Below are positions 35,301 to 47,714 of a stretch of 64,000 bases of DNA, one piece after another. The stretch covers positions 1 to 64,000 of the forward strand of contig JAACJO010000002.1 in the NCBI GenBank assembly GCA_013368445.1, given 5' to 3'. The first letter of the stretch is position 1. Each line of letters begins with the position of its first letter. Made by a program: the position numbers and the translations under genes. This stretch comes from Leucocoprinus leucothites. Taxonomy: Eukaryota; Basidiomycota; Agaricomycetes; Agaricales; Agaricaceae. The notes below the pieces were generated by a model, which was not told the DNA's origin, did not search any database, and saw nothing but the letters and a program-made list of their open reading frames with translations.

Positions 35301-37507
35301 AATAAAAAATGAACCGAAATGGAAGCTATCGCTCACTGAAACCCCACTTGGTGCCGGTAGCAGATATCCTCTAAACCGGAATCGTTTCTCAAACTCAAGA
35401 TCCATTTGAACCCATCATACAGCTGCGACAATTGATTGGGTTTTTGGGGCGATGGTAAGGCTCATTGGAGTGGATAGCGGTCATCAGAATGGGCGTCATG
35501 TCGATCAGTGAGAATCCACGATTGACATTTTGCCAGGAGGTAAGTCGACCATGGCGGGCTATGATGATTTGAACCTGTAGGGCCACAAAGTGTGTCGACT
35601 TCAGAGTTGGATGATCGATTTATCTCTCCTGGATGGGAAGTGCCTACCTGTGGCATCGAGACCTCCCCTTCCGCCCTTCCTCGGCTCATGAGCACTCCTT
35701 GGGAGTGCCATCTGACATATGACGCCTTCGCTTGAGAGCATGATCAATGCGAAGACGAGAAGATGAAGCCACAGCCTTCATGATCATGTCTTCTCTTGTT
35801 CCCCGGGCGCAACACCAAGTCAACGAAATCCGGTCGACGACAAGCTCGACTCGAGCACTCTGAATTAGCCAAAGCTAAGATGGGAATGGATAAGGTTGCG
35901 CAAAGAGGATGGACGAGAATTATCCATCCCTGTTTGGCTAGATGAGTCGACCGTGGTGGGGACAAAGATGGTTCGAGTCTGCGCGACTTAGATTCGGAGG
36001 TATGGCCAACGGTTGGATGGTCGACTCACCCCATACGAACCCCGACTTTATGGAGCCTCTAAACCTCTCCATCCCCCTTCCTAGGTCCATCAACACTTCC
36101 TGTGACGGCATCATTTAAAAATTGGCGCGTTTGCTTGAGAACATCGATTTTAGGTATGACGTTCTACTAGTGATGTAAACCCCTACAAGAGGCTGGTCGA
36201 ATCCCAAAATCAAAGAGGGAACAGCCTGGAGGTCTGTCCCTTGGTACGATGCAAGCCGGAATTAAACGCATAGCTCTTTCAGTTAGGCGAGCCTGCAGGA
36301 ACGTAAGGTCATTATTGAATGTAGATAGCCGGGTTTATTAAATAATACCACACCTAGTCATAATGGTTCCAGCAGCAGATTCCTCATTCCACCAGACCTT
36401 CCATCGCCGACGAGAGAAGAGACGGATTGTGAAATTCTTGTGTGATTGTGCGGGGAGGGGATATGAGGTGCCTAGGGCGAGATGGCTAGTTTGATCGCGA
36501 CAAGTATTAAAGGTCCACTCGGCAGCGGAGCGCTGAGGAGCTGTAGAGGGATGGGTGTAGAAGAGAGTGTAACCCCGAGAGGAACAGCAAAGACGCGTCA
36601 GGGACATCACCTGACATCACCGAGTTTCCCGGAGGCACGTGCTCCTACAATAGCCTCTACTCGAATTCTTCTCTCCTTTTATTCATACATGCTCTTTCCG
36701 TAATTAGGGGTCACTAACTCTTCCACTTTCAGTTCTCTCTCCTTCATTCCCCCAAATCATCATCCTACTCCACACATCACAGTAGCTGTCTTAGGGGTCG
36801 CGTGTTACATGGATACTTCTGCCAATCTCATTCTCAGGTGCGACGGCTCAGTCGCCTTGGAGGCCTTTGACATAGAAATCGTGAACCCAGTAGACGAAAT
36901 GCGACGAATGGAAGGTCCTTATCAAGCGCCCTCCAAACTAAATAAATGCTTTTATCTCATGGGAGTAAAAGAAACTGTGGAACCATTCACGTAGTCGAGA
37001 AGCAAGCGGGGTCCGATTTAGCACTCATGGTGCGCTGCAACCCCTAGGCCACAGGCGTCTATTCCCACGAGAGATGGAGTTCATCCCGTCCTGCTTCTGC
37101 GCTCACTGTCAAATAGCCAAAACCTGCCCCGCCATCACCATACGACGTATCCCTGTTAATCCGGGATCTAAACCGTGAGTTCGGTGCACAGGCAAGAAAG
37201 ACTTTAAAACCAACGGTCATCACGTCGAAGCGCAAGCGAGCAGCTTGATCCCCGTGAGCTAAACGCTATCCGAGTTCACCATAACGGGCGTCCCAGATAC
37301 GGCTTCCGCACTCCAAACCCCAGCAGACCTCCAGCTCTCCTGCAAGAGTCATAAAAGCGACTGGAAAAATATCCAGTCTTTCATTCAATTTAGTTCAATC
37401 CCCGACTCTGCGAAGCAAGAGGAGGGTTCTGTCAGCTCCAAACGTCTTCAGGCACCCGGTAAAAAACCTGCATGCTGACATGTCAGTTTCGCGTCATCAT
37501 GCCGTTC
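32350..37507. other. Spacer with decayed modules M7 and M8
   Basis: M7 lies at about 32,990-33,820, with CACGTGATT at 33,800-33,808 and an LPSYNVSVKESLPPV frame broken by stops. M8 lies at about 35,460-36,650: the GACTCACCCCATACGAACC-type string near 36,030 and CACGTG at 36,636. Between them, 34,250-35,400 shows nothing recognisable. 36,650-37,507 holds only short frames and no supported RNA gene. Near 37,510 the base composition changes to AT-rich and CG-poor, which may mark the Helitron's left end. Confidence 0.45.
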
Positions 37508-39297
37508 CATGCCAATTGAGGAATTCCTTTTGCAACTGAAGTGGCAGCTGACTTTGGAACTTTCGGAACTTGCAGCCTGATTCTTACCATCATGCTTACT
37601 ACCAAATGTGGCACAAAAAGGCGATTCATGTGCAGTTAGTTGCCTTTAAATCACTCTGTCCTGTGTGTTGTAACTAGTATTCCACCTTCCTGCTTGCACT
37701 GCTTGCAATGGCATCTTCACTCCCTGTCTTTCTTCACAAACAACCTTGTCTATTGACTCGAGTAATGAACGAAGTTGATTGTCCACCTGAAAATGAACTA
37801 TATAACATTGATGAATATCCGTTATTCTATGATCTGTGCTATTTTCCTGAGTTTTATCCTGAGGTACTCAGTTCATCTGAGGGTGTGTCTGGGTGGTTTA
37901 AAAAAGCTATCCATTACCACTTATTGTACTGCTCTGACTGCATCAAGCTAAATGGAAACACTACTACAGAAATTGCAGTGGAATATAGCCCAATCCTAGA
38001 ATTGGTGGTCACCCTTCAGATAAGAGATCACAGTGACAAATTCCACAAAATATTTTATATTGTGCCTATTAGTGATGTTAAATCATCCAAATTCCAGTTC
38101 TGTAATATGCTTGCCTCCAAGGCCAGAAAATATTGTTTTTCCTTAGTTCCAGTGTTATTTGAGAGTGTACAATTATCAGCCTTCATGTCACCAGCTTGCC
38201 TTTTCTATCCAACCATGATAGGATATGACTGATTGACTAGAGTGGCATATGCTGACCTCTCTGAATACATCACTGGCTTGAAATTGAGATTACCTAGGTC
38301 CCGAATAGAGGCTTGTAAGGTAATTATCAACAATTTTGTAACTAAAAGAGAGGATCTGCTTTATAGAACAGTTTCATGGAGTGATCGGGCTCAGTTTTGT
38401 GCAAAGGAACCACACAACTATGTTGAGTTTGACCCGTCAAGTTATGCTATTTCTGTTGCAATGCATTTGCACCATCAATATGGAAGTCTTGTATATAAGT
38501 GTTTAGTTGAACCACTATTTCACCTTTCTGTGGATTCTAACAAGGAAATCCTAGAAAAAGTTACACCATGGCTCAATATTGCCACAAATATACTCATGAA
38601 CAGGCTGAGGCAGATTTCAAAGAATACATTGATCTGTCTTATCAAATCTATTCCTAAGTATAGATGTCCTTTATATGATACACAGTCACTAACTCATTCT
38701 ACCAGCTGTCTTATTAGTCACATACAGAGGAGAGCAACCTGTCTTGGTTCAACTTTGCCCCAAGACCTTATCAATTACCTTCTTATAGGATCACCAGATA
38801 TGCTATGTCTACTTCAGAAATCACAGTTTCCCTTATCTCACTTATATCTTATACAGTGCATTCTTACTTATGAATATGGAAAAGAATTAATTTCTGAGCT
38901 TCAGCAAGTTAAGTCAGCCCATCAAGTAGTTAGCAGAGAGACACAGAAAAAGAAAAGTCAAGAAAAGCAAAGGCAAATAAAAAGAGAGAATATACATGCT
39001 AAGGCTCAAAAGAAAAGCTCCCAGAGCCAGGACTGGCCATCTCTAGTTCCTCATAAACATATATTTGAGTGTCTCAACAATTACTGCCTAGGTACCATGT
39101 GGAAAGAGCCCCCTGTCTGTAGTGTATGTGGTCAATTTCAATCTTCATGTAAGAAGGCTCCAGTTGTTGATCAATGGAGCTGTCATGCTGACATTAATAC
39201 TTCACGAAAAAATATCAAACTTGATCTCCATAATCTGCTTCCAGTTCCTCCATATGATAATATATGTTTTAGTAATGACTTCTAATATGGGGTTCCC

Positions 39298-39940
39298 ATG
39301 ATTGATGGACTTATTCTTGATAGAAGAGGAATTTGCATTGAATCAGATATGCCTCAGGTAACTGATGTTCAACTTCATATATGTGCTGACTGTAGGTCAG
39401 CTCTTAGTCACAACAGAATTCCTTGCTTTTCACTTGCTAACAAACTATATCGGGGAGTTCTTCCTTCTGAGTTTTTAGATGTAACATGGGTTGAAGAAAT
39501 GGTCTGTTCACTGTATCGGAACACTGCTCATGTAACCAGATTATATGGCTCTTCTGATCCTGGCCAACCTACTGTTCTACATGGTAATACTTGTGCTCAT
39601 GAGATGAATATCATATCTACAGCTTCTGTTCTACCCAGAACCCCTGCTGATATCAATGATATGTTGAGTATTGTATTTGTAGGTCCTTATAAGCCAAAAA
39701 AGGAGTCATTCAGAAATATTTTTCATGTTCAAAAAGGCAAAATATGTGATTTTCTAGTATGGCTACAGTGCAATAACCCTTTGTATTCTAACATATATAT
39801 CAGCAATGAACAAATTAATATGTATCCTGATGATGATATTTTGCCTGGATTATGTGAACAAATTATTCATGATGAAGTTTCCTGTCCTGAAGAACTGTTT
39901 AATGAAGAGACAGCTGGATTTGAGAGACATCCTGCTACCT
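39298..39940 (+). other. DUF6570-like domain region of the Helitron protein
   Basis: Part of the same frame, after the TAA at 39,283. The pattern C-x2-C...RIPCFSLANKLYRGVLPSEF...TWVEEMVCSLYR...VTRLYG and later MLSIVFVGPYKPKKESF matches the region that precedes the Rep domain in many fungal Helitrons. The solo LTR at 39,941 cuts the frame directly behind it. Confidence 0.65.
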
Positions 39941-40499
39941 TGTCACGAGCCGGGCCTCAAGAACGGCTAACGGTTTGAACTTGGTATTATTTTCATGAAC
40001 TCCTAGCCGCTTTCACATATCGGTTACTTCGGTTTTTATCGGTCTTTCGCCTTCGGACTTATTCTGACATCTTCCATGTTATTAATTCATACCGCCTTGT
40101 CGAAATTTTCTGACAACCGTTTAATAGTAAATTTTATATCTTCTAGCCTTGTAAAATTTGCGGACTCCACTTTGATTATTTCTCCGTTTATTACTTTGTT
40201 TGTTTTCCTTATCCGATCCTATATTCCGCATCGTATATAAGTAGCACGACTTTGTACTTGGGTTCCTCAGTCTGATAATCAACTTAGCAATACGCTACTT
40301 TCCTCTGCTCTCTGTTCGTCCTCAGCTCTCTTATATAGTCTGAAATCCGGGTCAAGCATCAGTAGTTGGCACAACACATAAGTTGAGGCCACGACCCGCT
40401 CCCACGTCCGACGACCGGCTCCTGCCTTACCTCTGTCACACCTCTGTTCAACCGGTCCTTGACGTCGGCTCCCTATCCGTAGCGTTTGCGTGCTTAACA
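39941..40499. repeat. Solo LTR 1 (559 bp) in the Helitron, target duplication TACCT
   Basis: Starts TGTCACGAGCC and ends GCTTAACA. The flanks TACCT at 39,936-39,940 and 40,500-40,504 are identical. A TATA-like CGTATATAAGTAG lies near 40,230. Removing it with one TACCT copy re-opens the Helitron frame without a stop. It is rich in CG dinucleotides while the host Helitron is not. Its sequence differs from the other LTR family in this window. A solo LTR arises by recombination between the two LTRs of an inserted element. Confidence 0.9.
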
Positions 40500-43400
40500 T
40501 ACCTCACTTAAATATAGCCCACAGCATACTATAGATGGCAAGGTAGAACATGTTATAATGGTAGAAAAAATGGGAGTGTCAGATCCTGAATCTGACCATA
40601 TTCCTGGGAGAGTGTTTACTGCAGCTACACTTAGAAACTTAGCAGCAGATTTGTCAGGAGATGCCAAGGAACAGAGTGAAAAACCTGATCTTATTATCCA
40701 TAGGAGTAACAATGCTGTCTGTGAGTATAAAAACCCATTTTTAATGCCTGGCATGTTTCCAACTCTTTTTCCTTTTGGTGTTGGAGGTTTTGAAGACCCT
40801 GACCGAGAGGTCTCAATTTCATTTCAGCAACAAGCTAAATATTATCTCAATATCTCAGATAAATCATTTCAGTACCACTTCTCCTTTATTTTTGTTGCTC
40901 TTAATATTTTCCAACATTGTATTAGTCATCTCCAAACACATTTCACATGTAGTAAATCAAATTTTGATCAGATAGCAAGAAAGCTGGTAAATGTGTCACC
41001 AGATACTCTTCAAGAACTCTCAGTACAGCTTGAAAAGGAGAAACATCTTCCTTGTGAATTAACAATAGAGCAAAAGGAAGCTTTATCCCTAGTTCAGAAA
41101 GTAAATACTATTAGTGCATATATACCAGGTTCACAAGCATCAAAGATTCTTATACAAAATGAGATCCGCAGCTATTTTGGTTATTTTGGCTTACCTCACA
41201 TTTTCCTGACCTTCAATCTAAGTCCTGCAAATAGTCCTATCTTTATGGTAATATGTGGTAATACCTCAGTTGATTTGAATGTACAGCATCCCCAAATGCC
41301 CTCAGCCAGAGAAAGAGCCTTAAGACTAGCCAAAGATACTGTTGCAGCAGCTAATTTCTTTGAGTTTACTATTCATAACTTGTTTGAGCATTTACTTGGA
41401 TGGGATTATAATGCTCATACCTCATCAGAAAAGGATGGCATACTTAGACATCTTGCTGCATTCTATGGTACAGGGGAATTTACTGAAAGAGGATGTCTAC
41501 ATGGACATTTTTTGATTTGGTTAGCAGGTGGACTAAATCCATCTGATATCCATAGCCATCTTGAAGCAAGCCCTGGATATCAAGCCAAATTTTTCCAATT
41601 CTTTGAGAGTATTATCTATCATCATCTTCCAGATCTTAAAGTAGACATTAGTCCTTCTTATGATCCACGGATTGAGCGCCCCCCTTTAGCACCAGATCTT
41701 TCTCAAGTTGAGCTTCAATCTAACACTAGTTTGCTTAATCTAGAGCCCAATGTTGCTGAAACCTCTGAGAGTTATGTCCTTTTACCTTCACAGCCATCAC
41801 AGTTTTTTGCACCCAGGGACACTGATAAGGTAAAAGCTATACTTGCTGAATGGGAGACTATCTGTGTTACAGAGATCAAAAAATGCGGTGAGGTTTTACA
41901 AAGACATCAATGCTGTGCAGTGTGCCATAAGTATGGTAATGAGAACCAATGTTGGTTTCTCTTTCCTCATGAGATAGTTGAAGCATCTTACTATGATCCA
42001 GAGACTAAATCAATTGTTTTGTTGTGCCAAGATGGAAATGTCAATTATTTCAATCCATACATTCTTGTATTCTGTCAACACAATTATGATATCAAATGCA
42101 TTTTATCTGGAAAAAGTGCAAAGGCTGCTATGTTTTATATCACAGATTACATCACAAAAATGGATGTTAAAACCTATGAGATACTTAGCTTAATGTCCCA
42201 GGTTGTTGCTCAAATATCTACTGTGCAAACTGGTTCACCATTAGAAGGTACAAAGCAATTGCTTCACAGATGTTTATCTCAGTTCACAAGGCGCCAACAA
42301 ATCCATGCCCAGCAAGCTGTCAGATATCTTCAAGGACATGGAGATGGAATTCCATCTCATAAGACAACACCTATGCTTTCATCCATGCTTGTATCATTTT
42401 TGAAAAATGTGCATAAGAATGTTCTGGGTGATACAGAAAATGAGAATTTTAATTTAGTTGATAATGATGATATAGAACCTGATATAGGTCTTCAGATTAA
42501 GATCAATACAGAGGGCCAATTAATTGATACAACACAGATCTATCATTACTGGCTGAGAGAAGATACTCTCTCAAATATGTCTTTCTATAATTTCTGCTGT
42601 TTTGTAAGGCTTGAAAAGAAAAGTAGAAGTGCCCAAGTAAAGAATACACATGAAACCAGGCTTGGAGTTTTCCAACGGCATGAGCTTAAGCCAGAACATC
42701 CACTTAGTAAAACACATCATCTGATTGAGCACACAAATCTGGAACGTGGAGATGGTTTAACTGAGCTGATTCCATGTGTAGTAGGAATGTCAATTCCTAG
42801 AGAAACACATGCTAACTGGCCATTATTTGCTCTTGCTCATTTCAAGCCTTTTAGCTTATCAAATCTCCTTATTCCACCAAATAGCTCTATTAATAATGAA
42901 TATAAAACATTTCAGTTTAGTAGTATGGCAAAGAATGTAATGAAAAATTGGAATGCTATACATGAGTGTGAAGATCAAAGAGATGCTGATCGGCTCAGAA
43001 AGAGAGAAACTCTAATGAAAGAAAGCCAAGTCATGATAAGAGCTGTTGCATTTCAGGATGATGATATAATCAATCTAGAGAATTGGACTACAGCCAATAA
43101 TACCAAGCATGAGGCTGACTTCAAGATGTGGAACACAGTTGTAGTATTAACCCAAGCTCAGTGGTTTAAACCTTCTATAACCCAGGTTAATCAGAAAGTT
43201 CCTTGTAGTTCTGGTAAACATCAGGATGAACAGCTTTCTATTCAAACAGACTTAGTTTTCTCTCACAAGTTATTGCAAGAGTGGAAAGCAGAAATTAAGT
43301 ATGAAGAAAAAAGATTAGCTGAGAAACAAAAGAATGCTCTTAATCCAGATAGCCAGAATGTGGATAGTCTTAATCATTCTAGTGAGACAGAATTTTACAA

Positions 43401-44779
43401 CCACATAATGATTGTTGGAGCTAACTCTATTAAGGAGACTACCATTCCTAAGCCTAGTGATTCTATGTATACAATAACCTCAGAAGAAATTCTGCATCAA
43501 GTCAGTCAGGAGTTCCAGCTTAATACAAAGCAACTTCAAGCATTTCATATTATTGCTAAGCATTACGTCAATAAGTATATTCAACATCTCCTAGGTGAAA
43601 AACCTTTGCACATGTTGATGACAGGGCCTGGAGGTACAGGAAAGACACATGTGGTTAAAGCAGTGAAAAAGGTTATGTCATATTATGCATGTGATCACAA
43701 GATACGGTTTCTTGCCCCAACTGGTTCTGCTGCTGGAAACATCAATGGAATGACAATTCACAAGGGCCTTGGAATCAAAATTACAAAAAAGGATGGTAGA
43801 GGTAAAGGTAATCAAGAGGCTAGGACTAGCTTAGAGGATTATACAGTGTTAGTCAGTATTCAAAATAAGACTCAGCTACGAGATGAATGGCGGAATGTTG
43901 ATTTAGTATTAATTGATGAGATTTCACTAGGTAGTGCACAGCTTTTATGTGAAATAGATCATGCATTACGGTTTGCAAAAGAGCAGCCAAATGAATGGTT
44001 TGGAGGTATGACTATTATCTTTGCCGGTGATTTCTATCAGTATCCACCAGTGGGTGGAACCCCATTATTTACACCTATAGGATCAAATGTGACACAAAGT
44101 AATGATGAGCTTATGAAATGTCTGGGTTGGCTGGCTTGGAAATCAGTTAATACTGTAATTGAGTTAATAGAACAGCAGAGAATGAAAGATGATATAGAAT
44201 ATGCTGCTGCAGTCCAGTATTTACATGTACGATCCTGTACTGACCTTGATGTTGAAATTTTCAATTCACGGATAATAAAATCTGATCAAAATCCTTCTGG
44301 TGTTGATATGGGCATTTCTGATAATATAGATGCTGTTGCTATTGTAAATACTAATTGTTTGCATGAAGTTTTGAATATTCGGAAAGCACAGTCTATGGGA
44401 GGTAATCAATTAACAATGTGTGCTGCACGGGATACCACACCATCACTAACAGTTCCTCTAACTTAGGCTGAATGCTTAGTATTACTCAAGCTTGATCTTT
44501 CCTCCTCCAAAATTCAACATGCTCTTCCTGGCTTTATCCCATTGTATGAGTCTATGCCTGTAATTCTAAGGTCAAGAAATATATCAACTGAGCTTAAAAT
44601 TACTAATGGTGGTCAAGGATATGTTAGAAAAATATTTACAGATCAAACAGAACAAGGTTTTACCTATTGCACATGTGTAATTGTTGAGTTCCCTGATAGT
44701 CCTATCCAACTTTCACATTTGCCAAAGGGCTACTTTCCTATTATTCCAGTTACCTTTGGTTTTTCTTTTTCTCTAGTCC

Positions 44780-45440
44780 TGTTATGTATATTGATTATAT
44801 CTAGCATTTGTTCCATCTATAATACGAAGTCAATATTAGCTTTACTTAAGTAATATTGCAATTATGTTTCTTCTTATTTGTTCTTGTATTTTCTCGTTTG
44901 TTTTGACTCATTTACTTTGTCTGGTTACGACTCGTTATGACTGTTTGGTTTTGTTTGTATTTTGATGACATGTGATTGTTAAATATAGCGGCGCTATATT
45001 TGGACTTATCTTGTGATCGATCAGATGATCAAAGAAGAACTTCTTTAGAAGAACTTCTAAAGCTTCTTTGACAGATCGTGTCTTATATAGTTTAATTAGC
45101 GTTAAGGAAGCTGTACGCTTCTCTTCTTTCATTAGAAGCCCTTAGCCCTAGTTAATAATAGATACTGACTTGTATCATATATAAGTCGTCGACATCTACC
45201 AAGGAGAAACATCGTTTCTACTTGGTTAGGTGGAGACTCAATACGAGCCTTTATCTATACAAAGTCAAATTGAACTTAAGCTCTAAGATCTCAATTACTA
45301 AAGTCTTAACTCTATAATCGCCGTATTATAACTCTGACTTAGTAAACAACTTTGTCGCTTACCGAGAAGGAGTCCCCTTTGATAAGATCAACTCAATACT
45401 TATCGCTCCAGCTTAGGACCGGGCCGGCGTCACTATAACA
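44780..45440. repeat. Solo LTR 2 (661 bp) in the Helitron, target duplication AGTCC
   Basis: Starts TGTTATGTATATTG and ends CACTATAACA. The flanks AGTCC at 44,775-44,779 and 45,441-45,445 are identical. It belongs to the same family as the 665-bp LTRs of the gypsy element at 47,715-56,668, in the same transcriptional sense as the Helitron (opposite to that full element). It splits the helicase C-terminal region; the frame resumes behind it and reaches AVTGHSAQGKT. Confidence 0.9.
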
Positions 45441-45939
45441 AGTCCACCATGGAAATACAAAGGAGAGTTTCTGAATTGTTCACCATCAGCTCCCAATCCA
45501 GCCAGGATTTGCAGTTACTGGGCATTCTGCACAAGGAAAGACACTTCCCAAAGTTCTGATGTCTCTTAATGAAGGAGGGTTTGGGGCATATGTTGCTGCA
45601 TCATGTGCAAGGAGACAAGAAGGGTTGTGTCTGATACAACCAGTTAAGTTGAGTGACCTAAACAAACCTCTTCCAAGTGATCTGTTCTATGAAATGAAAA
45701 GACTTCAAGCACTTGAGCATAATACAAATGTTATGTATGGATTTATTTCTGGCTCACTGATACATGTATATGATCCAGAGTCTGAAGTTCACTTGATGAC
45801 TAGAGAAAATCCTACATATAGTATAGAATATGATGAGTCAGAGTCAAACAAACATGTACAACACCAATTGGAACTTTATAAAGATACTCTTGAATCTGAG
45901 ATGTCACCAATACCAAAGAGAAGAAAATTTGATTATACA

Positions 45940-46902
45940 AATAGACAGGTACAGGAGTATATGTCTGTAAACTTCCTCTATGCAGAGTGTACATGGTCAC
46001 AATCTGACTGGTCATGTGCATATGATGCTGTCTTTATGAGCTTATACTCCTTGTATACATGCCTATCTTATGAAGACCGTTTACTATTTCAAGGTTTGTC
46101 TGAACTGAGTAAATTACTTGCTAGTTCATTTTCTCAAATAGAGCCACAATCCACCAATTGTACTTCCAATATTTTTAATTTCCACCGCAATAAAATGCGT
46201 GACTATTTATTCTTGTTAGATTCTCAGTTATTTCCCAGAGTAGGAGTAGTCTATACCTCAGTTTCTGGCATCTTGGACCAGTTTCTTCCTCTAAACAAGA
46301 CCTATGCACAACCTATTATGTTATGTGGAGAGTATTGTGTATACCATAATCTCAGGATTACTCTGCCTTCTTTCCTATATACCAATATGGACAAATATAC
46401 TCCTTTAAACACATATGTTGCTAAATGGATGTGTAATCACTATGAGATTCCAGAAGATATGTATGCTTTTCCAACTTTCAACCACATGAACTGCTCTGTT
46501 ACTGAAGAAGATAATACAAGACTGTTTTCTCAGTCATTATATAACAGCTCTGCAAATTGTTTTCCTATTCTAACTTTTGAGCTTCATCCAGATGAACTTC
46601 TTGTAACACCATCTAGTTATCTCAAGATTCCTTGTAAAATGGAGCATTGTATATATCGGCTTGCAGGAATTATCTACCATGGTGGTTGCCATTTTACCTT
46701 GCGTATTATTCTTCCTTATGGTAATGTCTTTAAATATGATGGGCAAATAAACAATGGTACCCCAGTATATAATGGAAAACTAGATATCACCAGCCATGCA
46801 GATTTTCTACTTCTATCAGATATGCTTTACCTGGATGGAAGAAAGGCTCATTTCTACATTTATAGTCATTGGTCCAGTAATCCAAATAATACATACACAT
46901 AA
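45940..46902 (+). other. USP-like cysteine protease domain at the C-terminus of the Helitron protein
   Basis: The last about 320 codons. A cysteine box WSQSDWSCAYDAVFMSLY (near 45,990-46,045) resembles the N-x-x-x-C-Y-x-N/D-A box of ubiquitin-specific proteases. The histidine box RLAGIIYHGGCHFTLRII followed by FKYDG (near 46,655-46,745) resembles their GHY box. Helentron-type elements are known to carry OTU proteases; this fold looks different. Protease activity is inferred, and the frame carrying it is disrupted upstream. Confidence 0.6.
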
Positions 46903-47709
46903 ACCTGAAAACATACTGTTAAGATGGGTTTCTGTCTGTGCTTGGATCTTGCACCAGAGCATCCATCAGCTACTATTTATTTGACATAAGTTTTGTTATC
47001 ATAGTGCCCATTTATTCTTTTTTTATAATAAACTTATTTAATTTAGTTTCAAACTTTAGACACTAGTTTGCCACAGGGAATTTAGTAGTGTATCTCGACA
47101 TGTTGTAGTCAGTTTCCAGCTAGTGAAGGAACCATGACCATCTTTACCTCAGTCTCAGTTTGAAAATCAAGAAATAATTCGCTCATTTATTCATTCTCTA
47201 TCTATCTATCCCAATCATTTCTATCTATCTCGCTTAATTCAATTCCATTCCTCTCCAAATTTTGCACAGTTCCTCATCAACGTCTTCTCGTGGTTTTGAC
47301 ACCCAGCAACTGTTGTATCTGATCACACTCACAATTATATTTTATTTTAATTACAGGAGTACAACTGCCCATTCTCCTTCAATACTTTAATAGTATTGCA
47401 ATAATTTTAGATTTGGCATAGTACATCATAGCAACATCAGCAGACCAATGATTATAATCCTCAAACAATACCAGTTGATTAGCATCCCTAATCCATAGCC
47501 CTGTTAAAAGAAATATGCATAAAGATAGTTCCGGACAGATGTGTACCATATGTTGTTTCAATTATATCACAAGATACTTTGAAACTATTGTTCTCTCATT
47601 TGTGGATCAATACAGTTCTTATTGTGATGAAGGCTCAATGTAATCGGATGTATTTAATTTATGATCATATATTTGGATCAAGCTACTATACCTTCGGATC
47701 TTGTTTATA
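46903..47709. other. AT-rich region after the Helitron frame
   Basis: No supported gene. It may contain the 3' untranslated part and end of the Helitron. A short minus-strand frame at 47,561-47,379 (WIRDANQLVLFEDYNHWSADV) is not recognised. A small TCTA repeat lies near 47,195-47,215. Confidence 0.4.
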
Positions 47710-47714
47710 CCAAT

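Larger units (their letters stand above)
37708..46902 (+). mobile_element. Helitron (rolling-circle) element, coding body; termini not determined
   Basis: Identified by a Rep/Pif1-helicase protein. The terminal signals of Helitrons (5' TC, 3' CTRR with a hairpin) are too short to place with confidence. The left end is probably shortly before 37,708 (composition change near 37,510), and the right end lies after 46,902, possibly beyond the gypsy insertion at 47,715. Two solo LTRs are nested in it. The coding body is strongly AT-rich with very few CG dinucleotides (one in 42,001-42,600). Confidence 0.85.
37708..46902 (+). pseudogene. Helitron Rep-helicase polyprotein with C-terminal USP-like protease, four stops and two nested LTRs
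   Basis: One reading frame runs from ATG 37,708 to TAA 46,902, about 2,650 codons once the LTRs and one copy of each duplication are removed. It is stopped by TGA 38,230, TAA 39,283, TAG 44,464 and TGA 45,472, with no frameshift. Order: an N-terminal extension of unknown family with a coiled basic stretch; a cysteine motif (CSVCGQF) near 39,115; a DUF6570-like region at 39,350-39,930 (CADCRSALSHNRIPCFSLANKLY); a Helitron N-like region; the Rep motif RGCLHGHFLIWL near 41,490; and the paired tyrosines YITDYITK near 42,140. Then come Pif1 helicase Walker A GPGGTGKT (about 43,625), Walker B LVLIDEIS (about 43,910) and AVTGHSAQGKT (about 45,510), and finally a USP-like domain. Rolling-circle replication is the family role; this copy is dead. 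Confidence 0.88.

Noticed and set aside
36990..37350. Possible tRNA-derived short repeat (SINE-like) block
   Set aside because: Box-like words are scattered and no second copy or poly(A)/T tail is seen.
47379..47561. Short minus-strand frame with WIRDANQLVLFEDYNHWSADV
   Set aside because: Looks protein-like but has no partner exons and I recognise no family.
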